Shown piece by piece: positions 8,723 to 18,595 of a stretch of DNA of 64,000 nucleotides. Below the pieces are notes generated by a model. The model saw only the letters and a program-made list of their open reading frames with translations. It ran no database searches and was not told the origin of the DNA. The stretch spans positions 1 to 64,000 of the forward strand of contig NZ_JPKG01000018.1 in NCBI RefSeq assembly GCF_000735605.1, in the 5' to 3' direction. The stretch is from Allobosea sp. LC85 (GTDB taxonomy: Bacteria; Pseudomonadota; Alphaproteobacteria; Rhizobiales; Beijerinckiaceae). The first letter of the stretch is position 1; each line of letters starts with the position of its first letter. The position numbers were made by a program, and so were the translations under genes.

Positions 8723-10111
8723 CTATTCGGCCGCGAACAGCACGTCTTTCTGCTGATGCAGGTCACTGACCGGAACGTCCTTGATCCCCGCTCTCGCCAG
8801 CTTCTCCGGCAGCGGGCCGCCCGTCGCCCAGTCGAGCAGCTCGGCAGTATGGACGACCGGCGTCGTCGCGCCACGGTCGGCAAAGCCCTTCGCCAGCTGG
8901 GTCATGCAGCCGATATTGCCGGTAGCGACGATCTGCGGCTTCGTCTTCTCGATATGGCCGATCTTGCGCTCGCGCAGCTGCCCCGCGATCTCGGGCTGGA
9001 GGATATTGTAGACGCCGGCGGAACCACAGCAGATATGGCCCTCCGGCACCTCCTTCACCTTGAAGCCCGCTCCGCTCAATAGTCGTTTCGGACCATCCTT
9101 GAGCTGCTGCCCGTGCTGCATCGAACAGGCCGAGTGATAGGTCACCGGCAGGGCGACCTCACGGACATGGCGCAGCTCGAGCGTCTCGAGGAACTCGGTG
9201 ACATCCTTCGCGAGGCTCGAGATCGTCGCCGCCTTCTCCGCATAGGCCGGCTCGTTGCGGAACATGAAGCCGTAGTCCTTGATCGTCGTGCCGCAGCCTG
9301 AAGCGGTGATCAGGATGGCATCGAGCCCCTCGCCATCGACCTCGGCCATCCAGGCGTCGATGTTGCGCCGGGCAAAGACGTGGCCGTCATGGTCGCGCCC
9401 CATGTGGTGGACGAGCGCGCCGCAGCAGCCCTCGCCCTTCGGCAGCACGACCTCGACGCCATGGCGCGTCAACAGACGGATCGTCGCTTCGTTGATGGCG
9501 GGATCGAGCACCGGCTGGGCGCAGCCCGAGAGCAATGCCACGCGCTTGCGGCGGACGGCAGTGACCGGGAAGACCTGCGGCCCCTCCATGGTCGAGCGGG
9601 CCGGCAGGCGCGCAGGCGCCAGCGCCAGCATCGCCTTCAGCCGCCCGCCGACCTGCGGCAGCAAGCCGAGGAGACCTCCGAACGGCTTGCCCAGCATCGC
9701 CGCCAGCATCGCGGTGCGGAAGCGCCCGGGATAAGGCAGGATCGCAGCCAGCACCCGGCGCAACGCCTGGTCATGCCAGGAGCGCTGATAGGTCTCCTCG
9801 ATATGGGCCCGGGCATGATCGACGAGGTGCATGTAATGCACGCCGGACGGGCAAGTCGTCATGCAGGAGAGGCAGGAAAGGCAGCGGTCGACATGCTTCA
9901 CCACCTGTTCGGTGGCCGGCTTGCCGTTCTCCAGCATGTCCTTGATCAGATAGATCCTGCCGCGCGGGGAATCGAGCTCGTCGCCCAGCAGCAGGTAAGT
10001 CGGGCAGGTCGCCGTGCAGAAGCCGCAATGCACGCAGGTGCGCAGGATCTTCTCCGACGCCGGCAGGCGCGGATCGGAGGCCAGGTGTTCGGGCGTGAAG
10101 TTGGTCTGCAT
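8723..10111 (-). CDS. glcF: Glycolate oxidase iron-sulfur subunit
   Basis: 462 residues. Two 4Fe-4S ferredoxin motifs lie near the N-terminus (C26-x2-C29-x2-C32-x3-C36-P and C77-x2-C80-x2-C83-x3-C87-P). Two cysteine-rich CCG domains follow (G-E-G-C-C-G-A-L and H-I-C-C-G-S-A-G, each with an upstream S-G-C partner). This is the electron-transfer subunit that, with GlcD and GlcE, oxidises glycolate to glyoxylate at the membrane. It is the last gene of the glc operon and starts 3 bases after the UPF0314 stop. Confidence 0.95.
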   Translation of the reverse strand: MQTNFTPEHLASDPRLPASEKILRTCVHCGFCTATCPTYLLLGDELDSPRGRIYLIKDMLENGKPATEQVVKHVDRCLSCLSCMTTCPSGVHYMHLVDHARAHIEETYQRSWHDQALRRVLAAILPYPGRFRTAMLAAMLGKPFGGLLGLLPQVGGRLKAMLALAPARLPARSTMEGPQVFPVTAVRRKRVALLSGCAQPVLDPAINEATIRLLTRHGVEVVLPKGEGCCGALVHHMGRDHDGHVFARRNIDAWMAEVDGEGLDAILITASGCGTTIKDYGFMFRNEPAYAEKAATISSLAKDVTEFLETLELRHVREVALPVTYHSACSMQHGQQLKDGPKRLLSGAGFKVKEVPEGHICCGSAGVYNILQPEIAGQLRERKIGHIEKTKPQIVATGNIGCMTQLAKGFADRGATTPVVHTAELLDWATGGPLPEKLARAGIKDVPVSDLHQQKDVLFAAE

Positions 10112-10114
10112 CGC

Positions 10115-10762
10115 TCAGGCCCCTCCCTGCCAGATTTTAATCCAGTCGGCGGGGTAGATCAGCATGATGATGTTGAGGGCCAGATTGTCACGGATCAGGT
10201 AGCCGACCACCAGCTCCATGCCGAGCGCAAGCGAAATGGTGAGCCAGACGGGCAGGACGCGGGCGAGAAGAAAGCCCACGATCATCGCCGCGATATCGGA
10301 GACTGAATTGATGATGCTGTCGCCGGTATAGCCAAGCGAGATCGTCATTTCCCGGTAGCGATCGATGATGGCCGGGCTGTTCTCGGCGATTTCCCAGGCG
10401 TTCTCGATCAGGATCGCGAGGAGAAGCGCCTGCCCGAACGAGATGGGCAGACCGGTCAGCCGGCGGATCGACCAGAACAGGCCGTAGAAGAGGAAGCCAT
10501 GGATGATGTGGGAGAAGGTGTACCAGTCGGCAATATGCTGGGAGTTCTCCGGCGACATGACGACGCCGTGCCAGGGCTTGACGTAGCCGCATTTGCAGAT
10601 CGGCTCTCGGCCCGTGGCAAACAGGATCAGGGCAGCCGCGGCAATCATCAGAGCTGCGACGAGGACGATCGTGCCCGGCTTGAACCGCCCCTGCGCCCAG
10701 GCTTCCCGGCTCTCACCTTCAGCGCGAATATCACGCGTGGCGGCTATCTGGTCGAACACCAT
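10115..10762 (-). CDS. UPF0314 (DUF2585) membrane protein within the glc operon
   Basis: 215 residues from the ATG at 10762, which overlaps the glcE stop as TGATG; a TTG one codon earlier is an alternative. It has about four membrane helices and conserved polar motifs: [27 protein letters not shown] and [18 protein letters not shown]. These match UPF0314/DUF2585, a family of unknown function. The paired His and Trp residues near membrane edges suggest a metal or cofactor site, which is only a guess. Its position between glcE and glcF, with tight coupling on both sides, argues for a role with glycolate oxidase. Confidence 0.85.
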   Translation of the reverse strand: MVFDQIAATRDIRAEGESREAWAQGRFKPGTIVLVAALMIAAAALILFATGREPICKCGYVKPWHGVVMSPENSQHIADWYTFSHIIHGFLFYGLFWSIRRLTGLPISFGQALLLAILIENAWEIAENSPAIIDRYREMTISLGYTGDSIINSVSDIAAMIVGFLLARVLPVWLTISLALGMELVVGYLIRDNLALNIIMLIYPADWIKIWQGGA

Positions 10763-11949
10763 CAAATCCCCGCATACATCCGGCCGGGCTCGAAGATCCC
10801 GGCCGGGTCGAAGCTGCTCTTGATTCCGGCGGTGACCCGCATCAGCGGCTCGGCCAGTGGTTCGAAGACCGGCACGACAGCGCGAACCGCGATGGGCGCG
10901 CGCACCAGGGTCGCGTGACCGCCGAGCGGCCTGATCGCAGCGCGGATCGCGGCGGCTCCAGCGTCGTCTTCGGCGGACACCGCGAGCCAGACCAGACCGC
11001 CACCCCAGTCATAGAACCAGCGTGCCTGCGGCAGGGCCTCGGCGATCGCAGCCGTGGCACGCGGCCCCCTGGACGGAGCAAGCGAGAGCCGCCAGACGGC
11101 TTCATGGCTGCCGGCGAAGAACGTCGCGTCCCGCACGGAATGCCATAACTCCTGCGAGGCAGCCCCCTCGATCAGGTCCGGCCTGCCGTACTGGCTCAGC
11201 AATTCGCCCAGCGCGCCGGCGCGATAGTCGACCGAGCTCGCGAAATTCTCGAGTCTGAGCAGCGTACGGGCCTGGTCGCCCCCGATGCCAGCCGGCAAAT
11301 GCGCCGCCGCCATCGGCTCGAAGGGCGAGCCGAGCGCAGTCGAAAGCAGAGCGACCGCCGCCTCGTCGGCAAGGCCGTGCCAGGCCAGCGTGACCACGCA
11401 TTCCGGCGCAGGCAGTACGCGGAAGGTGACTTCGGTCAGGAAGCCAAGCGTGCCGTGGGCGCCGCTCACCAGCTTGACCAGATCGAGCCCGGTGACGTTC
11501 TTCATGACCCGGCCGCCGGACTTGATCGCCTCGCCCCGGCCATTGATCAGCCGGATGCCGATCAGCGAGTCGCGAGCCGCGCCAGCGTTGATCCGGCGCG
11601 GACCGGAGATGTTTCCGGCGGCGACCGCACCGATCGTCGGCTCGCCCTCTGTCCCCAGCAGCGCACGGTGATCCATCGGCTCGAAGGGCAGCATCTGGCC
11701 GCGGTCGACCAGCGTCCGCTGGATCTCCGCAAGCGGCGTGCCGGCCCTGGCTCCAATCACCATCTCGGACGGCTCGTAAAGCGTGATACCGGTCAGCCCC
11801 GCGCTGGAGATGGTGCTCACGACCTGCGTCGGGCGCCCCAAGCCACTACGCGTACCACCGCCGCGAATGGTGACGGGCGTGCCGCTGGCAGCGACGGAGG
11901 CAACGACGGCGCAGGCCTGGGCTTCCGTGGTGGGGGTGTGAATGGTCAT
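10762..11949 (-). CDS. glcE: Glycolate oxidase FAD-binding subunit
   Basis: 395 residues with the PCMH-type FAD-binding fold: [15 protein letters not shown], then [13 protein letters not shown], then [29 protein letters not shown]. GlcE is the second flavin-type subunit of glycolate dehydrogenase and is shorter than GlcD. Its start lies 14 bases from the edge of a 148-bp repeat, so its leader has been replaced by inserted sequence. No good Shine-Dalgarno sequence is visible, apart from a weak GGGGTA. Confidence 0.93.
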   Translation of the reverse strand: MTIHTPTTEAQACAVVASVAASGTPVTIRGGGTRSGLGRPTQVVSTISSAGLTGITLYEPSEMVIGARAGTPLAEIQRTLVDRGQMLPFEPMDHRALLGTEGEPTIGAVAAGNISGPRRINAGAARDSLIGIRLINGRGEAIKSGGRVMKNVTGLDLVKLVSGAHGTLGFLTEVTFRVLPAPECVVTLAWHGLADEAAVALLSTALGSPFEPMAAAHLPAGIGGDQARTLLRLENFASSVDYRAGALGELLSQYGRPDLIEGAASQELWHSVRDATFFAGSHEAVWRLSLAPSRGPRATAAIAEALPQARWFYDWGGGLVWLAVSAEDDAGAAAIRAAIRPLGGHATLVRAPIAVRAVVPVFEPLAEPLMRVTAGIKSSFDPAGIFEPGRMYAGI

Positions 11950-11962
11950 TGAAGTACCCCAG

Positions 11963-12110
11963 CGTCATTCCGGGGCTTCGCGAAGCGAAGAGCCCGGAAC
12001 CCAGAAACACCGCCGGAGCAAGGCATGGCATGATGGCCGCGGCGATCAATTCGGCTCGGCCCAAGGCTCTGGGTTTCGGGCTCGTTGCTGCGCAACGCCC
12101 CGGAATGACG
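11963..12110. repeat. 148-bp inverted-arm repeat, copy A (REPIN-like)
   Basis: Outer arms CGTCATTCCGGGGC (11963-11976) and GCCCCGGAATGACG (12097-12110) are perfectly complementary; each conserved arm extends to about 44 bases. The left arm has the hairpin CTTCGC-GAA-GCGAAG (11976-11990). The right arm has CGTTGC-TGC-GCAACG (12083-12097). The centre, about 60 bases, is unrelated to that of copy B. It ends 8 bases from the GIY-YIG stop codon and 14 bases from the glcE start. Confidence 0.9.
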
Positions 12111-12118
12111 GCGGCGCC

Positions 12119-12406
12119 TTATCGTGCAAGCAACGGGTAGAGGTCTCCCCAGAGTGGATTGGCCTCCTCGATGAGCCTTATCTTCCAATCGCGCCGCCAC
12201 TTCTTGATATCTTTCTCGCGCTCGATTGCTTCGACCGCAGTCGGGCACTCCTCGTACCAAACCAGCCGATCGACGCCGTACTTCCGCGAAAAACCAGGCA
12301 ATGCCTTGCTCTCGTACTCGTATACTCGGCGAGCGAGATCGTTCGTCACGCCGAGATAGAGCGTGCCGTGATAGCGGCTCGCGAGAAGGTAGACGTGATA
12401 GGGCAA
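12119..12406 (-). CDS. Small GIY-YIG nuclease-superfamily protein framed by repeats
   Basis: 95 residues, starting at TTG (12404-12406) with GGAGG 7 bases upstream. The whole protein is one GIY-YIG domain: V-Y-L-L at 5-8, Y-L-G at 17-19, T-N-D-L-A-R-R with the catalytic Arg near 26, and A-I-E-R-E-K-x-I-K-K-W-R with the metal-binding Glu near 62-64. It belongs with the YhbQ-like single-domain proteins, often misnamed UvrC. GIY-YIG enzymes cut DNA with one divalent metal ion. The gene fills the gap between two 148-bp repeats and interrupts glcD-glcE on the same strand. Its own DNA substrate is unknown; the repeats are the obvious candidate. Confidence 0.88.
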   Translation of the reverse strand: MPYHVYLLASRYHGTLYLGVTNDLARRVYEYESKALPGFSRKYGVDRLVWYEECPTAVEAIEREKDIKKWRRDWKIRLIEEANPLWGDLYPLLAR

Positions 12407-12419
12407 AGCGAGCCTCCAC

Positions 12420-12567
12420 CGTCATTCCGGGGCTTCGCGAGGCGAAGAGCCCGGAACCCAGAAGCTCAGTTTGTACCGTAGGTGCCTCCCGTCCGTCCGC
12501 ACTCAGTCCTGATCCACCTGTGATTCTGGGTTCCGGGCTCACTGCTGCGCAGTGCCCCGGAATGACG
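12420..12567. repeat. 148-bp inverted-arm repeat, copy B (REPIN-like)
   Basis: Same length and outer arms as copy A (12420-12433 and 12554-12567, perfectly complementary). The left arm differs from copy A by one base, in the hairpin loop (GAG for GAA, 12439-12441). The right-arm hairpin is CACTGC-TGC-GCAGTG (12540-12554): relative to copy A two base pairs are changed on both sides, so pairing is kept. The centre is unrelated to copy A. It starts 13 bases upstream of the GIY-YIG start and ends 10 bases from the glcD stop. Confidence 0.9.
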
Positions 12568-12577
12568 TTGAGGGGCA

Positions 12578-14014
12578 TCACGCGGCCACCCTGCCATCGA
12601 GCGGAAAGACCTTGGCCGGGTTCAGCAGCCACTCGCCGTCGAAGACCGACCGCACCCGCATCTGCTGATTGAGGTCGGCTTCGGTGAATTGCACGCGCAT
12701 CAGATCGCGCTTCTCGATGCCGACGCCGTGTTCGCCTGTGAGACAGCCGCCCACCTCGACGCAGAGCTTGAGGATGTCGTTGCCGGCATCCTCGGCCTTC
12801 CGCGCCTCGACCGGGTCGTTGCAATTGTAGAGGATCAGCGGGTGGAGATTGCCGTCGCCGGCATGGAAGACATTGGCGACGCGCAGTCCATAGCCCTTGA
12901 CGATCTCGGCCATGCGCTGCAGCACAAAGGGCAGTTGCCCGGTCGGGATCGTGCCATCCATGCAGATGTAATCGGCGATCCGGCCTGTCGCGCCGAAGGC
13001 CGATTTGCGCCCCTTCCAGATCGCGGCGGTCTCCATCGCCGACTTGCTTTCCTTGACCGTCTTGACGCCGTGCTCGCGCGCGATTGCGACGATGCGGGCG
13101 AGCTGGGCGTCCATTTCCTCGTCCGAGCCCTCGACCTCGATGATCAGCAGCGCCTCGACATCCATTGGGTAGCCGGCCTTGGCAAAGGCCTCGCAGATCT
13201 CGATCGCCGGCTTGTCCATGAACTCCATCGCGACGGGGATGATACCGGCGCCGATGATGGCGGCAACGGCAGCGCCTGCCTGCTCGCTGCTCGGGAAGCC
13301 GAACAGCACGGGACGTGCGCCCTCAGCCGAGCGCAGGATGCGCACGGTCGCTTCGGTGACAATGCCGAGCTGGCCTTCCGAACCGACGATCAGGCCAAGC
13401 AGGTCGAGGCCTGGCGCATCGAGATGGGCGCCACCGACCTCGACGATCGAGCCATCGAGCATCACCAGGGTCACACCGAGCACATTGTTGGTGGTGACGC
13501 CGTATTTCAGGCAATGCGCACCGCCGGAATTCATGCCGATATTGCCGCCTATCGAGCAGGCGAGCTGTGAGGACGGGTCGGGCGCATAGAAAAAGCCCTC
13601 GGACATCACGGCGTCGGTGACGGCCAGATTGGTGACGCCGGCCTGCACCCGGGCGGCGCGGTTGGCATAGTCGATCTCGAGGATGCGATTCATCTTCGAG
13701 ACACCGATGACGACGGCATCCTCCTGCGGGATCGCACCACCGGCGAGCGAAGTGCCTGCGCCCCGCGGCACGACGGGAACGCCCTGCTCGCCGCAATAGC
13801 GCAGCACCGCCGCGACCTCCTGCGTCGTCGAGGGCAGCACGACCGCCAGCGGCATGCGGCGATAGGCGGTAAGCGCGTCCGTCTCATAGGGCCGGCGCTC
13901 GTCATCGGAGGTGATCAGAGCCTCGGGTGCCACCAGCCCGGCAAGCCCGGCGATGATCGCATCGCGGCGCGCCAGGATGTCCGCGCGCGGCGCGGGAAAG
14001 GCAATGGCGCTCAT
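12578..14014 (-). CDS. glcD: Glycolate oxidase catalytic FAD subunit
   Basis: 478 residues. The PCMH FAD-binding domain shows V-V-P-R-G-A-G-T-S-L-A-G-G, S-Q-L-A-C-S-I-G-G-N-I-G-M-N-S-G-G-A-H and G-L-I-V-G-S-E-G-Q-L-G-I-V-T-E. The FAD-oxidase C-terminal domain carries F-H-A-G-D-G-N-L-H-P and G-C-L-T-G-E-H-G-V-G. These are diagnostic of GlcD, which oxidises glycolate (and often D-lactate) to the 2-oxo acid. GAGGAGGAG precedes the ATG. It is the first gene of the glc operon and diverges from a LysR gene, the likely regulator. Confidence 0.95.
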   Translation of the reverse strand: MSAIAFPAPRADILARRDAIIAGLAGLVAPEALITSDDERRPYETDALTAYRRMPLAVVLPSTTQEVAAVLRYCGEQGVPVVPRGAGTSLAGGAIPQEDAVVIGVSKMNRILEIDYANRAARVQAGVTNLAVTDAVMSEGFFYAPDPSSQLACSIGGNIGMNSGGAHCLKYGVTTNNVLGVTLVMLDGSIVEVGGAHLDAPGLDLLGLIVGSEGQLGIVTEATVRILRSAEGARPVLFGFPSSEQAGAAVAAIIGAGIIPVAMEFMDKPAIEICEAFAKAGYPMDVEALLIIEVEGSDEEMDAQLARIVAIAREHGVKTVKESKSAMETAAIWKGRKSAFGATGRIADYICMDGTIPTGQLPFVLQRMAEIVKGYGLRVANVFHAGDGNLHPLILYNCNDPVEARKAEDAGNDILKLCVEVGGCLTGEHGVGIEKRDLMRVQFTEADLNQQMRVRSVFDGEWLLNPAKVFPLDGRVAA

Positions 14015-14150
14015 GGTCTCCTCCTCCGGATGTCAGCTCTCGCGATATCACCCGCACCCGGTTTCATACAAACAGGTTAGAGCAATTCGAACCCGCTTGC
14101 AGCGTGACCAAAAGCCATGATTATTTCAAAAATGGAAAAGGTGAGCGTGC

Positions 14151-15056
14151 ATGGACCGGTTCGGCGATCTGGATGTCTTCGCGCATGTGGTGACGGCCAA
14201 GAGCATGTCTGCCGCCGGGCGCGAATTGAAGCTCTCCCCGGCGGTGATCTCGAAGCGCATCCGCCGGCTGGAGGAGCGCCTTGGCGTGCGGCTACTGCAG
14301 CGCACCACCCGGCAATTGTCACTGACGGAGGCGGGACAGGGCTTCTATGAGCGCGTGGTCTCGATCCTGTCCTCGATCGAGGATGCGGAGGCCTGGGTCG
14401 CAAGCGGCGCCGGGCAGGCGCGCGGCACCTTGCGCGTCTCCGCTCCCACCTCCTTCGGCCGGCTGCATATCGCGCCGCATCTGAAACCCTTTCTCGATGC
14501 CAACCCGATGGTGACCGTCGACCTGATCCTGAGCGATTCCTTCGTCGACATCATCGCGGAGGGGTTCGACCTCGCGGTGCGGATCGCCGACCTCCAGGAT
14601 TCCAGCCTCGTCGCGAAGCGGCTCGCTCCCAATCACCGCGTGCTCTGCGCCGCGCCGGACTATGTCGGCGCTCACGGAATACCGGCCAGCATCGAGGAGC
14701 TCTCCCACCACACGCTGATTGCCCATAATACCGACCAGTGGCGGCTGGATGGACCGATCGGGCCTGTCGGCGTGCGGGTCAACGGACCGCTTCGGACCAA
14801 TTCCAGCGAAGTCGTGCGCGAGGCGCTGCTCGCCGGCGTCGGCATCGCATTGCGCTCGACCTGGGATGTCGGGCCTGAACTGAAGACCGGGCAGCTCGTC
14901 AGGGTCCTGCCGGATTACTCGGTCGGCAAGCGCGTCGCCGTCTACGCGGTCTATCCCAGCCGCCGGCACATGGAGCAGAAGGTGCGCGTCTTCGTCGACT
15001 ATCTCGCGGAGTTGTACGGCGCGACGCCGTATTGGGATGCGGGCCTTGATCTATGA
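14151..15056 (+). CDS. LysR-family regulator divergent from the glc operon
   Basis: 301 residues. The N-terminal winged helix-turn-helix (residues 1-60) reads F-G-D-L-D-V-F-A-H-V-V, then S-M-S-A-A-G-R-E-L-K-L-S-P-A-V-I-S-K-R-I-R-R-L-E. A LysR substrate-binding domain follows (about 90-295), with G-T-L-R-V-S-A-P-T-S-F-G-R. AAGGTGAG precedes the start. The head-to-head arrangement with glcD over a 136-base gap suggests control of glycolate oxidation, with glycolate or glyoxylate a plausible co-inducer. That assignment is inference from position. Confidence 0.88.
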   Translation: MDRFGDLDVFAHVVTAKSMSAAGRELKLSPAVISKRIRRLEERLGVRLLQRTTRQLSLTEAGQGFYERVVSILSSIEDAEAWVASGAGQARGTLRVSAPTSFGRLHIAPHLKPFLDANPMVTVDLILSDSFVDIIAEGFDLAVRIADLQDSSLVAKRLAPNHRVLCAAPDYVGAHGIPASIEELSHHTLIAHNTDQWRLDGPIGPVGVRVNGPLRTNSSEVVREALLAGVGIALRSTWDVGPELKTGQLVRVLPDYSVGKRVAVYAVYPSRRHMEQKVRVFVDYLAELYGATPYWDAGLDL

Positions 15057-15156
15057 TGCAGCTCCCGTCCGCCCGTCATGGGGCATCTGCGCGGCGCCGG
15101 ATTGCCCGGACACGTGGCGTGCTCGATCTTCGCCTCATCACTGGAGAAACCCGTTC

Positions 15157-16092
<936 letters not shown>

Positions 16093-16099
16093 AGCGCGC

Positions 16100-17164
16100 T
16101 CAGCCCTGCGGCGGCTCCGGCTTCATCCGCGCCACGAGCAGCGGCATGGCGAGGCCAAGCAGCATGAAGCGCGCAAGATGGTGCGCGCCGACATAGAGCG
16201 GGTCGAGCCCCATGGCGAAGGCAAGCATCGCCATCGCCTCCAGCCCTCCCGGTGCGAAGGCAGCCATCGCGCTGGCATAGGGCACGCCCGCAAGCCGGGC
16301 GGCCGGCCAGGCGAAGGCGAAGGCGACTGCCATCGAGACGAAGAAGCCGCCAATGGCGAGCGGGAACAGCCCGGCGATCTCGCCGCGCTTGAGGTTCGAG
16401 ACGCGTCCGCCCATGGCCGCACCGAGCATGACCATCACCACGGTCGCGATCTCGGGCGGGAGCGTGCCATGGACGGCACCCGTTCCGTGCAGCACGGCAC
16501 TTGCCATGGTAGCGCCCAGGATGAAGGGCGCCGTGACGCCGATGCGCTCGAAGACGAGCCCGGTGACGAGGGCCGCGCCGAGAATCAACGCCATATCCGG
16601 TGCGCTGGCGATGATCACGGCAGGCATCTGCCCGACGCTGCCATCGCTCAAGGCCCGCATCAGACTGGGCAGGACCGCAACCAGGACGAGGATACGGAAA
16701 AGCTGGATCACGGCGATGCGGCCAAGATTGGCACCCTTGGCATGGGCAACGGCGATGACGGCCGACAATGCACCGGGCGCGGCGGCCAGCAGGGAATCGA
16801 TCCAGGACCAGCGCGCGACGTAACGCAGATAGGCGCCAGTGGTGAGCATGATGGCGGCGAGCGCGACGAACAGGACCGCGAGCGAACCGGGATAGCGCGC
16901 CGTCGCCGCAAGCGCCTCGGGCGTCGCGGAGGAGCCGATCAGCACACCCGACATCAGCATGGTCGCATCGAACCAGGGCTTGCGCAGATCGGGCAGGCGC
17001 TTGGCGACGCCGACGATCGAGACGATCAGCATCGAGCCCGAGAGCCAGGCGGCCGGCACGTCGAACACAGCGAAAATGGCGCCGCCGAGCGCAGCGCAGG
17101 CAATCACGGCCGCTTCACGCGACAAGGTCTTGAGCCTGTAGGGGATGTAAGCCGGGCCGGTCAT
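16100..17164 (-). CDS. AbrB-family (PF05145) membrane protein
   Basis: 354 residues with about nine membrane helices in two similar halves. Typical AbrB-family motifs are present: P-A-A-W-L-S-G-S-M-L, then G-V-L-I-G-S-S-A-T-P-E, then A-A-A-P-G-A-L-S-A-V-I-A-V-A, and late A-A-F-A-P-G-G-L-E-A-M-A-M-L-A. The family was named from E. coli AbrB and is often labelled putative ammonia monooxygenase without support; a transport role is more likely given the repeated membrane halves. It converges on the SMP-30 gene with 7 bases between stop codons. Confidence 0.82.
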   Translation of the reverse strand: MTGPAYIPYRLKTLSREAAVIACAALGGAIFAVFDVPAAWLSGSMLIVSIVGVAKRLPDLRKPWFDATMLMSGVLIGSSATPEALAATARYPGSLAVLFVALAAIMLTTGAYLRYVARWSWIDSLLAAAPGALSAVIAVAHAKGANLGRIAVIQLFRILVLVAVLPSLMRALSDGSVGQMPAVIIASAPDMALILGAALVTGLVFERIGVTAPFILGATMASAVLHGTGAVHGTLPPEIATVVMVMLGAAMGGRVSNLKRGEIAGLFPLAIGGFFVSMAVAFAFAWPAARLAGVPYASAMAAFAPGGLEAMAMLAFAMGLDPLYVGAHHLARFMLLGLAMPLLVARMKPEPPQG

Positions 17165-17283
17165 GTCACTCGGAGCGAGCGCCGAGGAGACACGACGCAG
17201 GGCCGATCAATGAACGCGGCGCGCAATCCGGTCAAACGGGGAGATGCGACCGCCGCGCAGGGCTGGGCTGCGCGCAGCGGTGC

Positions 17284-18474
17284 CTATGACGTCAGCGCCC
17301 TCTGCAACCGCGCCACCGCCTCGACCAGGTCGGACGACTTGCGCGCGAAGCAAAGCCGCAGGCCCGTCTCGCCTCCCGGGCCGAAAGCGGTGCCCGGCGC
17401 CAGGCCGACATTGGCCTGGTCGACCAGTTCGATCGCCAGCGCGCGCGAATCTTCGCGGCCGTCGACGCTGAAGAACTGGTAGAACGCGCCGTCCGGCGCG
17501 GTTAGTGAAACCCGGTTCGTCGCCTTCAGGCCTTCGAAGATGATCTTCCGACCCTCGGTTGCGCGCGCGATCTGCTCGGCGACGAAAGGCTCGCCCTCGT
17601 CGAGGGCTGCGAGCGCGGCGCGCTGGACGAAGACCGGCGATCCCGAGGTCGAATACTGGATCAGGTTCTCGACCACCTGGCCGAAAGCAACCGGCACCTC
17701 GATCCAGCCGATGCGCCAACCCGTCATGGCCCAGTTCTTCGAGAAGGTCTGGACGAAGAGGACGCGATCCTCTGCCTCCATCACATCGTGGAAGGAGGCC
17801 GCCCGGGGCGCTCCGCCGAAGACGAAGCGGCCATAGATCTCGTCCGCGATGATCCAGATGCCGTGCTTGCGGGCCAGCGCGAGCAGCGCGGCCATCTCGT
17901 CCCTGGTCGCGGTCCAGCCGGTGGGGTTCGCCGGGGAATTGATGACGAGCGCCCGCGTCTTCGGCGTGATCGCCGCGGCGAGCTTGTCGAGATCGAGCGT
18001 GAAACGGCCGTGCTCCAGATCCATCGGCACGCAGACCGCCTTGGCTCCCGCCACGCCGATGGCCGCGGCAAAATTGGGCCAGGCCGGCGTCGGGATCACG
18101 AGTTCGTCGCCGGGTCCGGCAATCATCCTGACTGCGATCTGGACGGACTGCATGCCCGAGCCGGTCACGAAGAACCGATCGGGGGAAAGCGGCTGGCCGT
18201 AAAGCGCCGTGTGGTAGCGCGCAAGCGCCTCGCGCAGTTCGGGGATTCCGCGCTGCCAGGTGTAGAAGGTCTCGCCGTCGGCCAGCGACTTGTTGGCGGC
18301 ACGGACGATGAAATCGGGCGTCGAGAGATCGCCCTCTCCGACCCAGAGCGGAATCAGGCCGGGCTTGAGCCGGCCGTGATTGACCACCTCGACGATGCCG
18401 CTTTCGGGTGCGTTACGGGCCTCGGGCCTCAATTCGGCAATCAGGCTGGCGCCCGGCAGCGTGCTCGTCGTCAT
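17284..18474 (-). CDS. Pyridoxal-phosphate aminotransferase, class I/II
   Basis: 396 residues of the aspartate-aminotransferase fold-type I. Visible motifs: T-G-S-G-M-Q-S (phosphate loop), N-S-P-A-N-P-T-G, I-A-D-E-I-Y-G, then S-K-N-W-A-M-T-G-W-R-I-G-W, which holds the Schiff-base Lys, and near the C-terminus L-R-L-C-F-A-R with the carboxylate-binding Arg. It transfers an amino group between an amino acid and a 2-oxo acid in the cytoplasm. The sequence is closer to the aspartate/aromatic subgroup than to histidinol-phosphate aminotransferase, but the donor cannot be fixed. It stands alone, with 119 bases downstream and 121 bases upstream showing no gene. Confidence 0.88.
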   Translation of the reverse strand: MTTSTLPGASLIAELRPEARNAPESGIVEVVNHGRLKPGLIPLWVGEGDLSTPDFIVRAANKSLADGETFYTWQRGIPELREALARYHTALYGQPLSPDRFFVTGSGMQSVQIAVRMIAGPGDELVIPTPAWPNFAAAIGVAGAKAVCVPMDLEHGRFTLDLDKLAAAITPKTRALVINSPANPTGWTATRDEMAALLALARKHGIWIIADEIYGRFVFGGAPRAASFHDVMEAEDRVLFVQTFSKNWAMTGWRIGWIEVPVAFGQVVENLIQYSTSGSPVFVQRAALAALDEGEPFVAEQIARATEGRKIIFEGLKATNRVSLTAPDGAFYQFFSVDGREDSRALAIELVDQANVGLAPGTAFGPGGETGLRLCFARKSSDLVEAVARLQRALTS

Positions 18475-18595
18475 CGGCTTCGACCTCGCAAGTTCAATGC
18501 CTCACCTTTAGCCGAAGCGGCGAACGGGAGGCATGAAATCGCGAGATCGGGTTGATCGGTCGCGGTGATGAATGGCCCGCGAGCAGGGAGCGAAA

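Noticed and set aside
12119-12406. Reading the GIY-YIG gene as UvrC
   Set aside because: At 95 residues it holds only the GIY-YIG domain; UvrC is over 600 residues with further domains.
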